Source of the DNA: Gemmatimonadota bacterium
GTDB taxonomy: Bacteria > Gemmatimonadota > Gemmatimonadetes > Longimicrobiales > Gaopeijiaceae
DNA length: 64,000 nucleotides
Assembly (NCBI GenBank): GCA_021295815.1
Contig: JAGWBQ010000007.1
Span: 124,001-188,000, forward strand
Direction: 5' to 3'
In this document: positions 1-11,857 of the stretch, piece after piece
Numbering within the stretch: position 1 is the stretch's first letter
Layout of the letters: each line of letters opens with the position of its first letter
Notes under the pieces: model-generated
Seen by the model: only the letters and a program-made list of their open reading frames with translations
Database searches by the model: none
Told to the model about the DNA's origin: nothing
Made by a program: the position numbers and the translations under genes

Positions 1-438
1 GACCGGGAGCCGGAAACGGTCGAAGGAGCGGCGGACCTGAGCACGGGCCTCGTCCGGATCGGCGCTTCCGCCGCCGCGACCCGCCACGTTCACCTTGGTC
101 GCCCAGAAAATGCGATCCTGAATGCCGAGGTCGTTGGCCACTTCGCCCGCCACCTCCTCGGAAGCCCCGTAGGACGGTGCGGTGTCGAACACCGAGCCGC
201 CGTTGTCCACGAAGGTCTGGAGCACGGCCCGGATCGCGCTCACATCGTCGCTTCGAGCCACCCGCGAGAAGGTGGCCGAGCTGCCCAGACCGACGACCGG
301 GAGCATTTCGCTCGTACCGGGGACGGCCCGGGTCATGATTTCCTGACGCGTCAGCGCCTGGAGCAGGGTAGGGGTGAGGGCGAATCCCGCGCCGCTTCCG
401 GCGGTGAGCTTGAGCCAATCGCGTCGTGTGAGCTTCAT
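1..438 (-). CDS. Aldo/keto reductase with Tat-type signal (3' end cut by window edge)
   Basis: The first 146 codons of an aldo/keto reductase, an NAD(P)H-dependent oxidoreductase of carbonyl groups; the rest lies outside the window. It begins MKLTRRDWLK followed by a hydrophobic Ala/Gly/Leu stretch, a twin-arginine export signal, so it probably acts in the periplasm. Family landmarks are the catalytic Asp85 and Tyr90 (VFDTAPSYG) and Lys115 (WATKV), at the spacing expected for the Asp/Tyr/Lys tetrad; the catalytic His is beyond the edge. It lies 144 bases downstream of the SDR gene on the same strand, so co-transcription is possible. The substrate cannot be told. Family call is firm. Confidence 0.85.
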   Translation of the reverse strand, partial: MKLTRRDWLKLTAGSGAGFALTPTLLQALTRQEIMTRAVPGTSEMLPVVGLGSSATFSRVARSDDVSAIRAVLQTFVDNGGSVFDTAPSYGASEEVAGEVANDLGIQDRIFWATKVNVAGRGGGSADPDEARAQVRRSFDRFRLPV

Positions 439-582
439 CGTTCCTTGTTTCTCGGGCCATGGTTTACGAAGGGCGGGCGGCACGAACCCGTCTCCTGCGT
501 CGGGTCTGCGGTTCCCACCGCTAAACAAAAGATGGCCCGGACCGTCCCGGATCACAAGAGACACCGCCCGACCGGCAGTTCG

Positions 583-1539
583 CTACCTTCCCGCCCCCAC
601 TCCCGTCAGTTCTTCGCTCAACCGTCTCAACCTGGCTCGGGCCTCCGGGTCGTAGGTCTGGTCGTTCGCGCGGGCCGGTCGAAGGCCGCTGAAGTACTGA
701 CCACTCTCGAAGTCGTCGGAGTCCACGACCTGCATCACGGCGTCGGCGCCCTCGGCGATTGTGGACCGCGGGGTCACTCCGAGCCGACGCACCATCCCGG
801 TAGGCATGTAGGTGGCCGGATGCAACGAGCCTACGACGATGCCGGTTTCCGCCAGTTCCTCCGCCAGATCGTGCGTGAACATGACTTGGGCGAGCTTGCT
901 CTGGGCGTAGGCGCGGCGACCGCTGAAGTTTCGCTCGATCATCACGTCGTCGAAATCGATCGGCGTCTGGGCTCCCGACGACACGTTGACGATGCGCGAC
1001 GGAGCGCTAGAACGGAGCCTCGGCAAGAGCATCCGTGTCAACAGGAAGGGGGAGAGGTAGTTGACCTGATAACGGTATTCGTGCCCGTCGTCGGTGAGGA
1101 GTCGCTCGTCGGGAGCGGAGCCGAATCCCGCGTTGTTGATGAGGATGTCCATTCGGTCGTAGTCGGCCAGCAACCTCCCCGCGAACCGCCTCACCGCAGC
1201 TAGCGAAGCGAAGTCGGCCCGGTAGAAGCGAGCGCTTCCCGGTCCCGCCGCGTTGATCGCGTCCACCACCTCGGCACCCCGTTCCTCGTTGCGACCGTGC
1301 ACGATGACGTGATCGCCGCGAGCGCCGAGACGGATGGCCAGCTCCCTCCCCAGTCCGGAGGTCGATCCGGTCACAAGCGCGACCCGCTGGCCCGGAGAGG
1401 GCTCTCGGGTGACCTGGGCCCCAACGGAGTCGGTTGCGAAGCCGAGCGGAACGAGGAGCAGGGCGGCTGTGAGGGTGGCCGTGTGGCGGGGCCGAACCTC
1501 GACGCGGCGGGCAAGGGGCGGGGCAGACATGTCGGACAT
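583..1539 (-). CDS. Short-chain dehydrogenase/reductase (SDR) with N-terminal hydrophobic leader
   Basis: A 318-residue classical SDR. The Rossmann cofactor motif TGSTSGLG is at residues 57-64, NNAG at 135-138, the catalytic Ser at 187-188 and the YAQSK active site with Tyr211 and Lys215. Residues about 20-42 form a hydrophobic segment ending in an AQ-type cleavage site, which is unusual because most SDRs are cytosolic; it may be exported or membrane-anchored. Sequence and insertion pattern resemble the retinol dehydrogenase/WW-domain-oxidoreductase-like subgroup. A second ATG lies three codons downstream, so the exact start is uncertain. It sits downstream of the methionine-synthase genes after a 167-base gap. 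Substrate unknown. Confidence 0.88.
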   Translation of the reverse strand: MSDMSAPPLARRVEVRPRHTATLTAALLLVPLGFATDSVGAQVTREPSPGQRVALVTGSTSGLGRELAIRLGARGDHVIVHGRNEERGAEVVDAINAAGPGSARFYRADFASLAAVRRFAGRLLADYDRMDILINNAGFGSAPDERLLTDDGHEYRYQVNYLSPFLLTRMLLPRLRSSAPSRIVNVSSGAQTPIDFDDVMIERNFSGRRAYAQSKLAQVMFTHDLAEELAETGIVVGSLHPATYMPTGMVRRLGVTPRSTIAEGADAVMQVVDSDDFESGQYFSGLRPARANDQTYDPEARARLRRLSEELTGVGAGR

Positions 1540-1706
1540 GGAAACGGATCCTCGCGAAGATGGCGCGGTCGGCGGTGGCGTCCGGTGCTGCTGCGGACGA
1601 CGTCCGCCCCGCGAAGTCTATCCGGTTTCGGCTCGGATCGCCACCGCCGGAGGTTGAAGAGGCGTTGGGGTTGGCTCACGACAATGCTTGAACGTAGCCA
1701 CCCGCC

Positions 1707-2575
1707 TCACCTCCGCATTCCGTTGAACGCGTCCGCCATCGCCCGGATGTGCACGGGGGTGGTCCCGCAGCAGCCTCCGATGAAGCGGGCGCCGGCGTTC
1801 ACGAGCCTGCGGGCGTAACGGGCCATGTACTCCGGGCTCGCCATGTAGATCTTGCGGTCGCTGACGTTCCTCGGCATGCCGGTGTTGGGCTGGGCGGAGA
1901 GCGGGAGCTCGACCTCCTCGGCCATTTCCTCGATGGCGTCGAGGGTGACCGCCGGTCCGACCGAACAGTTGAGTCCGACCACGTCGGCGCCCCCGTCTGC
2001 GAGCGTTGCCGCGATTCGTCCGGGGCTCGCGCCGCAGGCGGTCCGTCCGTCCCCGTTCACGGTCATCTGCGCGAAAACGGGGAGCCGGGTCGCCTCCCGT
2101 GCCGCCGCCAGGGCGGTGGCGATCTCGCTCAGGTCGGAAAAGGTTTCGAGGACCAGGCAGTCGACGCCGCCCTCGAGCAGCCCCTCGAGCTGAGGCAGGA
2201 AGCGCCCCTTCGCCTCTTCGTGCGTTACCGCACCGGCAGGCTCGACCCTGACCCCGAGCGGTCCGATGGCCCCGGCAACGGCGGGGGCGCCGGCCGTACG
2301 CGCCAGTCCGGCCGCTCCTCGATTGATCTCCCGGGTGCGCTTGTCCAGGCCGTAGGCGGAGAGCCGGACCGGGTTCGCCCCGAAGGTGTTCGTCTCCACG
2401 ATCTCGGTACCGGCGGCAACGTATCCGCGGTGGATCTCGGTGATGAGCTCAGGCGCGGATAGGTTGAGTTCGTCGTAGCACACGTTCACGAAGACGCCGC
2501 GTTCGTAGAGGGCCGTTCCCATGCCCCCGTCGAAGAGGTGCGGTCGGCCGTCGGCGATCCAGGAGCGGACCACAT

Positions 2576-2579
<4 letters not shown>
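1707..2579 (-). CDS. Stand-alone homocysteine S-methyltransferase domain protein
   Basis: A 290-residue Pfam-type S-methyl_trans (TIM-barrel) protein expected to move a methyl group to homocysteine, giving methionine. The N-terminal LFDGGMGTAL motif, the mid-protein LNCSVGP cysteine (near residue 204) and the C-terminal GGCCGTTP cysteine pair (near 269-270) supply the three zinc ligands that activate homocysteine. It has only this domain: the methylenetetrahydrofolate-reductase half found in YitJ-type fusions is absent. Its ATG overlaps the metH stop in an ATGA overlap, so it is translationally coupled to metH. It resembles the N-terminal module of MetH and may be a paralogue. The methyl donor (S-methylmethionine, betaine or another) cannot be inferred. 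Confidence 0.85.
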
Positions 2580-6373
<3,794 letters not shown>

Positions 6374-6380
6374 GGAGCCG

Positions 6381-6385
6381 CCTCC
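6381..6385 (-). promoter_or_regulatory. Shine-Dalgarno GGAGG of metH
   Basis: On the minus strand GGAGG is followed by seven bases and then TTG, an ideal spacing. It decides the non-ATG start of metH. The last two bases of this site and the spacer are also one strand of a possible long-range pairing with 6464-6472. Confidence 0.7.
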
Positions 6386-6392
6386 ATGCTGG

Positions 6393-6435
6393 GAGCTCCG
6401 GAGCGGTGCGCACTTGACCGGAGCTCGGGTTTTTT
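6393..6435 (+). terminator. Intrinsic-terminator-shaped hairpin reading on the plus strand, inside the metH leader
   Basis: A perfect 9-bp inverted repeat, GAGCTCCGG (6393-6401) and CCGGAGCTC (6418-6426), is followed by GGG and six T (6430-6435) on the plus strand. No plus-strand gene lies upstream, since metH runs the other way, so it would stop only antisense transcription coming out of metH. On the minus strand the same hairpin belongs to the metH leader and has no T-tract. Confidence 0.45.
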
Positions 6436-6512
6436 AGCTGGTTCGGCGGAGCCCCGTGGTCGGGGCGGCTCCGCGCAGGGCCGCAATACACCGCAAATCA
6501 CCCTTGCTGAAG

Positions 6513-6543
6513 ATAATCTGTACTGTTTGGCGCGTCCGGTCAA
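6513..6543 (-). promoter_or_regulatory. Candidate sigma70-type promoter of metH
   Basis: On the minus strand TTGACC (6543-6538) is followed by CAGATTAT (6520-6513), giving a -10 candidate of CAGATT at 17-base spacing or GATTAT at 19. Transcription would begin near 6506, leaving a leader of about 130 bases that contains the hairpins described for metH. The same TTGACC -35 hexamer occurs in front of the ATP synthase operon. Confidence 0.4.
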
Positions 6544-6629
6544 GGTGGGGAGGGGGCGGTCGTGTTCACCGGGTTGTCCGGTATTCCGCAGCGAGCGTGA
6601 AGGTCATGGCACGGACGTTCATGGTACTT

Positions 6630-9386
6630 CTACCTAGAGAGCCAATAGCTGAGCTTGATCATGAACACGTTGTCCGAGGGCGCGCCGAAGAGCGCGTTCA
6701 TGTCGGAGCCGAAATCGAAGTCTCCGTTGCCGGCGAAATGGTCCCGGCCCTGCGACCAAACAACGTAGAGCAGCGAGCCGGGCACGTATTCCCAGCGGAG
6801 AACGGCGTTGGAACGAAACTGCTTGAAGTTGAAGTCCGGATCGTCGATCGAGGTGTCGACTCCTGAGAGGTCGAAGTGGTGGCGTCCGCCCTCGAGCCTC
6901 GCGTTCAGCGGCTCGAAGCGGTCCTCGTACACTGCGGCCTGCGGGTCCGCGACCCGTTTGAAGTCGGTGTAGCTCCCGCTGCTCACGAAGGGCTGCGCGT
7001 AGACCTGGAGCGAGAGCGTGGGCGTGAAGGCGTGGTCCACGCGGGCGGTGAGTCCGACCGTGGCCTGATCGATCCGTCCGAAGACGTACTCCGACTGCTG
7101 GTTCACGTAGAGGCTGCGAACCCACTGCCGGTCGTTGACCTCCCGCCTGACGTGCCCTCCGATCTGGAGGCTCGTTCGTCCCGAAGGCCTGAAGCGCAGG
7201 TTCGGCGAGGTGCCGAGAGACCAGGAGTCGCTCTCGGGGCGTCTGTTGCCGAACACGGTGGCGCTCGCGCTGACCCGCTTGCGCGAATCGGTGGAAGCTC
7301 CGCTCCAGAAGTTGGTGCCGGATTCGGTGCGGAAGAGGGGGCCGCCTCTGAGGATGCCGTCGGAGAGCGCGGAAGCCGAGTGGTTCACTCCGAACCAGGC
7401 GTTCCAGAAGCTCTTGAACTGGAGGTTGGCGTTCACGTTGCCGCCGACCTCGGTGACTTCGTTCCCGAAGGTGCGGACCGACCACGCGTTCACGTTCGTG
7501 CTCCAGCTCCGGAACGGTCCCTGCGGGGTGCTCCGCTGGTAGCCTCCCCAACCCCAGCCGACGATGTAGTCGGTACTGCGGAGATAGCCGGCGTCGTTGG
7601 TTTCGAAGCCGGGCGTTCTCGCCTGGACCCCCCCGCCGATCCGCCACGGGCTCCCGGCGAACTTCATGATGTCGACGTTCAACGAGCTCCCGGAGAGGCT
7701 CGTGCGGGTCGGGTCGTAGTCGAGGTGTTCCGCGTCCGGACGATGGAAGTAGCGGGCGGATGAACGCTGCGTGCGTGCGATGGCGTCCGCCGAGCCGGTG
7801 ACGACCGATCCGAGCGCGTATCCTGAGACCTGCCAGGCGTCGCCCCTGAAGCGGTGTCGGAAGTCGAGACCGCCGGTGTAGGCGCCGGAGCGGAGATCGA
7901 GCTCTTCGGCGACCGCGCCGTCCCTCCTAAGCGCGGTTCCTATGAAGCCTATCGCCGACCTGCCTTCCCGCAAGTCCTTCTGGAGCCTGAGCACGCCGTA
8001 GTTGGAGAGGGGCTCGACCGGAGTCTCGGTAAGCGCTCCCGTCGCCGGCTGCACCTTGGCGTTCTCTCTCGAGGTCAGGGCGTGCATGGCCCCGATCGAC
8101 CAGCCGGCGGCGGTCTTGCCCGAGAGCTTCCAGGCGCCGAGAATCGTCGTCCGGTCGGGTCGGTCGACGTAGCCGCCACTGGGATCGGCCCGGCCCTGCG
8201 GCGAGCGTCCCACCCGGCGCGGGTAGAAGAGCGATTCGTTCGCCTCGTCGCCGTCGCCCAAGGCGATGGGGAACGAGAAGATCGAAGAACCCTCCAGGAA
8301 GAAGGGGCGTCGCTCGGGATAGAAGGTCTCGAACGCCGTCAGGTTCACCTGGGCCGGGTCGGCCTCCACCTGACCGAAGTCGGGGTTGATGGTCATGTCG
8401 AGCGTGAGATCGGAGGTGACCCCGTACTTGACGTCGGCCCCGAGGGTGCCGAAGGTTCCGTTCGGCTTGTGGAAGGGGTCGGCTTCGTCTCCCTGCACCC
8501 TCTCCAGGCGAGCGAGCGAATAGGGCAGGACTTCGAGCCTTCCGGGAGCTTCGATGTCGCGCAGATCGCGGAGCTCTCCGAACATGCTCACCAGTCCTCC
8601 GTCGGCCCTGGTTATCGGCGCCCAGACGGAGGCCTCCTCGCGCCGGGCGATAACGCGGATGAAGTTGATCCCCCAGGTCTGCACGTCCGCATTGCGGAAA
8701 CGGAGCTGGGAGTATGGGATGCGGAACTCCGCGCTCCATCCTTCCGAATCCCGCGACGTGGCCACGTCCCAGACGGCGTCCCAGCCCGAGTCCTCGTTCA
8801 AGTCGTCGAAACGGTACACGTCGGACTTGACGCCCTTCGGGTTCACCATGAACTGGAAGGCGGTGCGTCGATCGAAGTACGAGTCGACGGCAAGGCCGAG
8901 GAGATCCGAGTAGGAGTCCTGATCGCGCCTGGTCAACTGTCCCACGATCTCGTCGGGTTCGGAGTCGAAGGCCCGCATGGCCACGTAAAGGGCGTTGTCG
9001 CCGTAGAGCACCCGAGCCTCGGTGCGCTCGGAGGCCATCGCACCCTCGTCCGGTTCGATCTGGGAAAAGCCGGTGGCTACCTGCGCCCTCGCCCAAACCG
9101 CCTCGTCGATCACGCCGTCCACCGAGACCTCGCTCCCGTTCACTCGCGTCGCCGTGATGAAGGGGCGCTCGGCGGCGGTTCGACCGTTCGCGATCCTGGC
9201 GGCCGCCGAGCCCTGAGGTGTCGAACCCTTCTCCTGCGAGATCGCCGGAGCCGCGGCGGATGCGGTAAGCGCCACCGCCAGCGCCGCTGGGATCAAGGAC
9301 CGTGACGACGCTCCCGAAGGAGTCTCCCGTCCGCTACATCCGCGGTTTCCCCGCCGCACGCACTTCATCATCGTCGTCATCATCAT
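6630..9386 (-). CDS. DUF5916 outer-membrane protein with CBM9-like N-domain
   Basis: A protein of 918 residues made of a signal peptide, a carbohydrate-binding-family-9-like beta-sandwich (VDGVIDEAVWARA, about residues 80-290) and a long DUF5916 region rich in alternating beta-strands that probably forms an outer-membrane barrel (INPDFGQVEADPAQVNL, PERRPFFLEGS). These proteins are common in Gemmatimonadota and Bacteroidota and have no established biochemical role. I start at the ATG cluster near 9386, preceded by AGGGAGTGAG, rather than at a TTG 29 codons upstream. The C-terminus ends in aromatic YWLSR, typical of barrels. It is upstream of metH on the same strand with 256 bases between. Confidence 0.85.
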   Translation of the reverse strand: MMMTTMMKCVRRGNRGCSGRETPSGASSRSLIPAALAVALTASAAAPAISQEKGSTPQGSAAARIANGRTAAERPFITATRVNGSEVSVDGVIDEAVWARAQVATGFSQIEPDEGAMASERTEARVLYGDNALYVAMRAFDSEPDEIVGQLTRRDQDSYSDLLGLAVDSYFDRRTAFQFMVNPKGVKSDVYRFDDLNEDSGWDAVWDVATSRDSEGWSAEFRIPYSQLRFRNADVQTWGINFIRVIARREEASVWAPITRADGGLVSMFGELRDLRDIEAPGRLEVLPYSLARLERVQGDEADPFHKPNGTFGTLGADVKYGVTSDLTLDMTINPDFGQVEADPAQVNLTAFETFYPERRPFFLEGSSIFSFPIALGDGDEANESLFYPRRVGRSPQGRADPSGGYVDRPDRTTILGAWKLSGKTAAGWSIGAMHALTSRENAKVQPATGALTETPVEPLSNYGVLRLQKDLREGRSAIGFIGTALRRDGAVAEELDLRSGAYTGGLDFRHRFRGDAWQVSGYALGSVVTGSADAIARTQRSSARYFHRPDAEHLDYDPTRTSLSGSSLNVDIMKFAGSPWRIGGGVQARTPGFETNDAGYLRSTDYIVGWGWGGYQRSTPQGPFRSWSTNVNAWSVRTFGNEVTEVGGNVNANLQFKSFWNAWFGVNHSASALSDGILRGGPLFRTESGTNFWSGASTDSRKRVSASATVFGNRRPESDSWSLGTSPNLRFRPSGRTSLQIGGHVRREVNDRQWVRSLYVNQQSEYVFGRIDQATVGLTARVDHAFTPTLSLQVYAQPFVSSGSYTDFKRVADPQAAVYEDRFEPLNARLEGGRHHFDLSGVDTSIDDPDFNFKQFRSNAVLRWEYVPGSLLYVVWSQGRDHFAGNGDFDFGSDMNALFGAPSDNVFMIKLSYWLSR

Positions 9387-9738
9387 CCTCACTCCCTGTC
9401 GGTCACGGTCCTGATAGGTGGATTTCTGGAGATTCGAAGGCCCAGCCCGCCCCTTGGTTGCCTTCGCGCCCAACTACGAGTGTTTGTCCGACGGGTTTCG
9501 GTCGGCCGGTAGGAGGCGAACCCCTCGGCCGGGAACGGCATTTCTCCTGCTCTGCGCCGGCGCGTCCCGACGCCCGCCCGAAGGTCGTCCGCAGCCTGTC
9601 CAATCGGCAACGGTACGGCGCTACCTCGGCCTCGCCGCTCGTGGAGAGATCGGGCGCAGACCGCGCTAGCTTTCTTTGGTGCCGCTTCGGACCGCCGCCG
9701 GCACCCTGACGATCCGCCAATACCGCCGTCCCGTGCCG
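9387..9738. other. Intergenic region between the DUF5916 gene and the dapF-like gene
   Basis: This 352-base divergent spacer must hold promoters for both genes. Apart from the AGGGAGTGAG ribosome-binding sequence of the DUF5916 gene next to 9387, I see no convincing promoter pair, RNA gene or strong hairpin. The dapF-like frame stays open upstream to a TTG near 9676, so part of the right end may be coding. Confidence 0.5.
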
Positions 9739-10734
9739 ATGCCGACTACCGACCCCGAGCAGCCTTCCTCGCCGTCCGCAGCGGCCCGCGAGGTTGAGTA
9801 CGCGTACGGGAGTGCCGTCCGCCCTCGGCTCGGGAACCGTTTCGTTCTCGGCCACGGCCTCGGCAACGACTACCTGGTCTTCACCGCCGCCGAGAACCGG
9901 AACGGCTGGACGGCTTCTCCCGAGGCGGTGCGCCGGGTCTGCGACCGGCATCGCGGTCTCGGCGCCGACGGAATCGTTGCGGTCCTTTCCACCGAGCCCG
10001 CCATCCGGTTGCGCATGTTCAACCCCGACGGGAGCGAGTTCGAGCGGAGCGGCAACGGACTGCGCATCGTCGCCGCCTGGTTGGCAGGTTCCGGGTTCGC
10101 GGCGCAGGGAAGGCCGTTCGACGCCGAGGTCGGAGGCGGTAGCGTCGGGCTCCGCGCCGCTCCGGCGGAGTCGGGTCAATGGGACGTCGAGGTGGAGATG
10201 GGACGAGCCGGTCTGGGGCCCGAGGTCGTGGCGTTCGATCGCGGTCCGGTCCGGCGCACAGGCGGCTCCGATCCGACCGTCGGTGCCCGCGACGCCGCGA
10301 TCGAACTGGAAGAGCCGACCGGCGGCTTTCTCTCCGTGTCGCCGGTGTCGATCGGCAATCCCCACATGGTCGTCTTCGGCGAGAAGCTCTCCGAGGACGT
10401 TCTGGCGAGGATCGGCCCGTGGCTGGCCGCGCACCGGCGCCTCGCGGCCGGAAGCAACGTCCAGCTCGCTCGGGTCGTCGGCGCCGGGGTGATGCGGGCT
10501 TTGATCTGGGAGCGCGGCGTTGGGCGCACTGCGGCGTCGGGGACGAGCGCGGTCGCGGTCGCGGTCGCGGCGGTCGCTCGCGGACTGCAAGTTCCTGGCG
10601 AAATCCGGGTCGAGATGCCGGGCGGATCGCTCTTCGTTTCGGTGAACGAGGATCTCGACGCGCGTCTCCGAGGGCCGGTGGAGATGGTGGCGGAGGGGAG
10701 GCTCGACCGGGGCTTCCTGACTCGGCTGGGCTGA
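9739..10734 (+). CDS. dapF: Diaminopimelate epimerase homologue with both catalytic Cys replaced by Ser
   Basis: Clearly of the DapF fold: GHGLGNDYLVF, RGLGADG, FNPDGSEFE, SIGNPHMVVF and the ERGVGRT loop occur in family order, in about 331 residues (E. coli DapF 274). DapF interconverts LL- and meso-diaminopimelate for lysine and peptidoglycan using two cysteines acting as base and acid. Here the CGNG site reads RSGNGLR and the ACGTG site reads ASGTSA, so both cysteines are serine, as I confirmed in the codons (AGC and TCG). Function as an epimerase is therefore doubtful; it may be a divergent isomerase or an inactive paralogue. The N-terminus is uncertain: I chose the first ATG, but homology begins about 34 residues later. 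Convergent with lptG. Confidence 0.8.
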   Translation: MPTTDPEQPSSPSAAAREVEYAYGSAVRPRLGNRFVLGHGLGNDYLVFTAAENRNGWTASPEAVRRVCDRHRGLGADGIVAVLSTEPAIRLRMFNPDGSEFERSGNGLRIVAAWLAGSGFAAQGRPFDAEVGGGSVGLRAAPAESGQWDVEVEMGRAGLGPEVVAFDRGPVRRTGGSDPTVGARDAAIELEEPTGGFLSVSPVSIGNPHMVVFGEKLSEDVLARIGPWLAAHRRLAAGSNVQLARVVGAGVMRALIWERGVGRTAASGTSAVAVAVAAVARGLQVPGEIRVEMPGGSLFVSVNEDLDARLRGPVEMVAEGRLDRGFLTRLG

Positions 10735-10788
10735 GTTCGTGGCATCCGCCTGGCCGAGTCGGCAGGGAACCGGCCGGTGTGGTGGCTG

Positions 10789-11856
10789 CTACGTCCGCAC
10801 CCTTGACAACAGTATCGCTCCCGCCACGAGAAAAAGGGCGTTGGGCGCCCAGGCGGCGGCCGCGGGCGAGATGGCGCCGGCGAGCCCCAGCGAACCCGAG
10901 AAGCGGTAGACGAGGAGGTAGAGCACCACCGTGGCGAGCGAGAGGCCTATGCCGAAGGGGGCTCCGCCTCTCCTGTTGCTCGTGGCCAGCGGCGCACCGA
11001 AGAGCAGCACAATGAGGGTGGCCAGAGCCAGCGAGGTGTTCTGCTCCTTCTGCACCATAAGGGCGGTGGGGTCGCCTCCCGAGCGCGTCAGAATCTCGGC
11101 GGTGCGGACGAGCTCCCGGTTCGTCATCTCCTCGGGTTCCAACGGTGGCTCCATGAGCGCGCTGGGGCGATCCCGGGCCTGAGACATGCGCAGCCCCTCG
11201 AACTGGAAGGATCGTTCGGTCGAATCCGGGTTCAGGAAGCGGATGTAGCCTCTGCGAAAGTGCCAGCCCAGGTCGGCGTTCCAGTCGCCCTGCTCGGACG
11301 CCATGTAGAGGCCGGGCCTCTCTTCGTCCGCCGGGCGCGCGGTCACCACCGAATAGAGGGAGCTGTCGACGGAATTGAGCCTGCCGATCTGCCAGGAGAG
11401 TCCGTCGTCCGAGCGGAAGGCGAAGTCGGAACGGAAGGTGGAAGTGAAGGTCTGGGCTCGCAGAATGAGTCCGGCCGCCTTGTTGGCGCGCGGTACGACC
11501 TCGGCGAGGCCGAGTGCGAAGATCACCAGCAGGACCCCGGATGCGACTATGGGCAGAACCGAACGCCGGAACGAGATCCCGCCCGACTTCATCGCGACGA
11601 GCTCCCGGTGGGCGCTCATGCCGTGCACGGTGAAGACGCTGGCGAGAAGGGCGGCGATAGGCAGCGCCCAGCTCACGAATCGCGGTATCTGGTAGAGATA
11701 GGCGCGCGCCACCTCGCCTCCGGTCAGACCGCGAGCCATGTAGGTGTCGAGTTCGGCCGCGACGTCGCCAATGATGAAGAGCACCGGGCACACTGCGAGG
11801 CAGATCCCGAATATCCGCAGGAAGGTCAGGGCGGCGAGTCGGTCGAGCAAGCGCAT
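10789..11856 (-). CDS. lptG: LptF/LptG-family permease (second of pair; LptG-like)
   Basis: A 355-residue YjgP/YjgQ-family inner-membrane subunit of the LptB2FG exporter that pulls lipopolysaccharide from the inner membrane towards the Lpt bridge. Three N-terminal membrane helices, a periplasmic beta-jellyroll-like region (about residues 125-265) and three C-terminal helices are visible; MSAHRELVAMKSGGIS is the conserved cytosolic coupling segment. Its ATG lies one base after the lptF stop (TGA G ATG), so the two are translationally coupled. F or G identity is inferred from gene order. No lptB ATPase gene is in the window. Confidence 0.87.
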   Translation of the reverse strand: MRLLDRLAALTFLRIFGICLAVCPVLFIIGDVAAELDTYMARGLTGGEVARAYLYQIPRFVSWALPIAALLASVFTVHGMSAHRELVAMKSGGISFRRSVLPIVASGVLLVIFALGLAEVVPRANKAAGLILRAQTFTSTFRSDFAFRSDDGLSWQIGRLNSVDSSLYSVVTARPADEERPGLYMASEQGDWNADLGWHFRRGYIRFLNPDSTERSFQFEGLRMSQARDRPSALMEPPLEPEEMTNRELVRTAEILTRSGGDPTALMVQKEQNTSLALATLIVLLFGAPLATSNRRGGAPFGIGLSLATVVLYLLVYRFSGSLGLAGAISPAAAAWAPNALFLVAGAILLSRVRT

Positions 11857-11857
11857 C

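Larger units (their letters stand above)
6374..6474 (-). promoter_or_regulatory. Structured metH leader with anti-RBS arm (candidate RNA switch)
   Basis: Reading the minus strand, 6474-6446 forms a hairpin: GCGGAG pairs with CTCCGC, with an inner CCCCG/CGGGG stem. The sequence GGAGCCGCC (6472-6464) in its 5' arm is also perfectly complementary to GGCGGCTCC (6382-6374), which covers the end of the Shine-Dalgarno and the spacer before the TTG. A second 9-bp perfect hairpin (6393-6401 with 6418-6426) lies between. The local hairpin and the RBS-blocking duplex exclude each other, the usual logic of a translational switch. I could not match it to the SAM, SAH or cobalamin riboswitch consensus. The pairing is seen; the function is inferred. 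Confidence 0.5.

Noticed and set aside
6427-6474. AGCTAAAAAA after a hairpin in the metH leader resembles the 3' end of SAM-II riboswitches.
   Set aside because: The UUUAA loop that binds the A-rich strand is absent and the hairpin loop is GC-rich, so the SAM-II consensus is not met.
9427-9445. TTCGAATC on the minus strand looks like a tRNA T-loop.
   Set aside because: No matching acceptor, D or anticodon stems surround it.
9387-9473. Extending the DUF5916 protein to an upstream TTG.
   Set aside because: The extension is charged and precedes a run of ATG codons with a good ribosome-binding site and a normal signal peptide.
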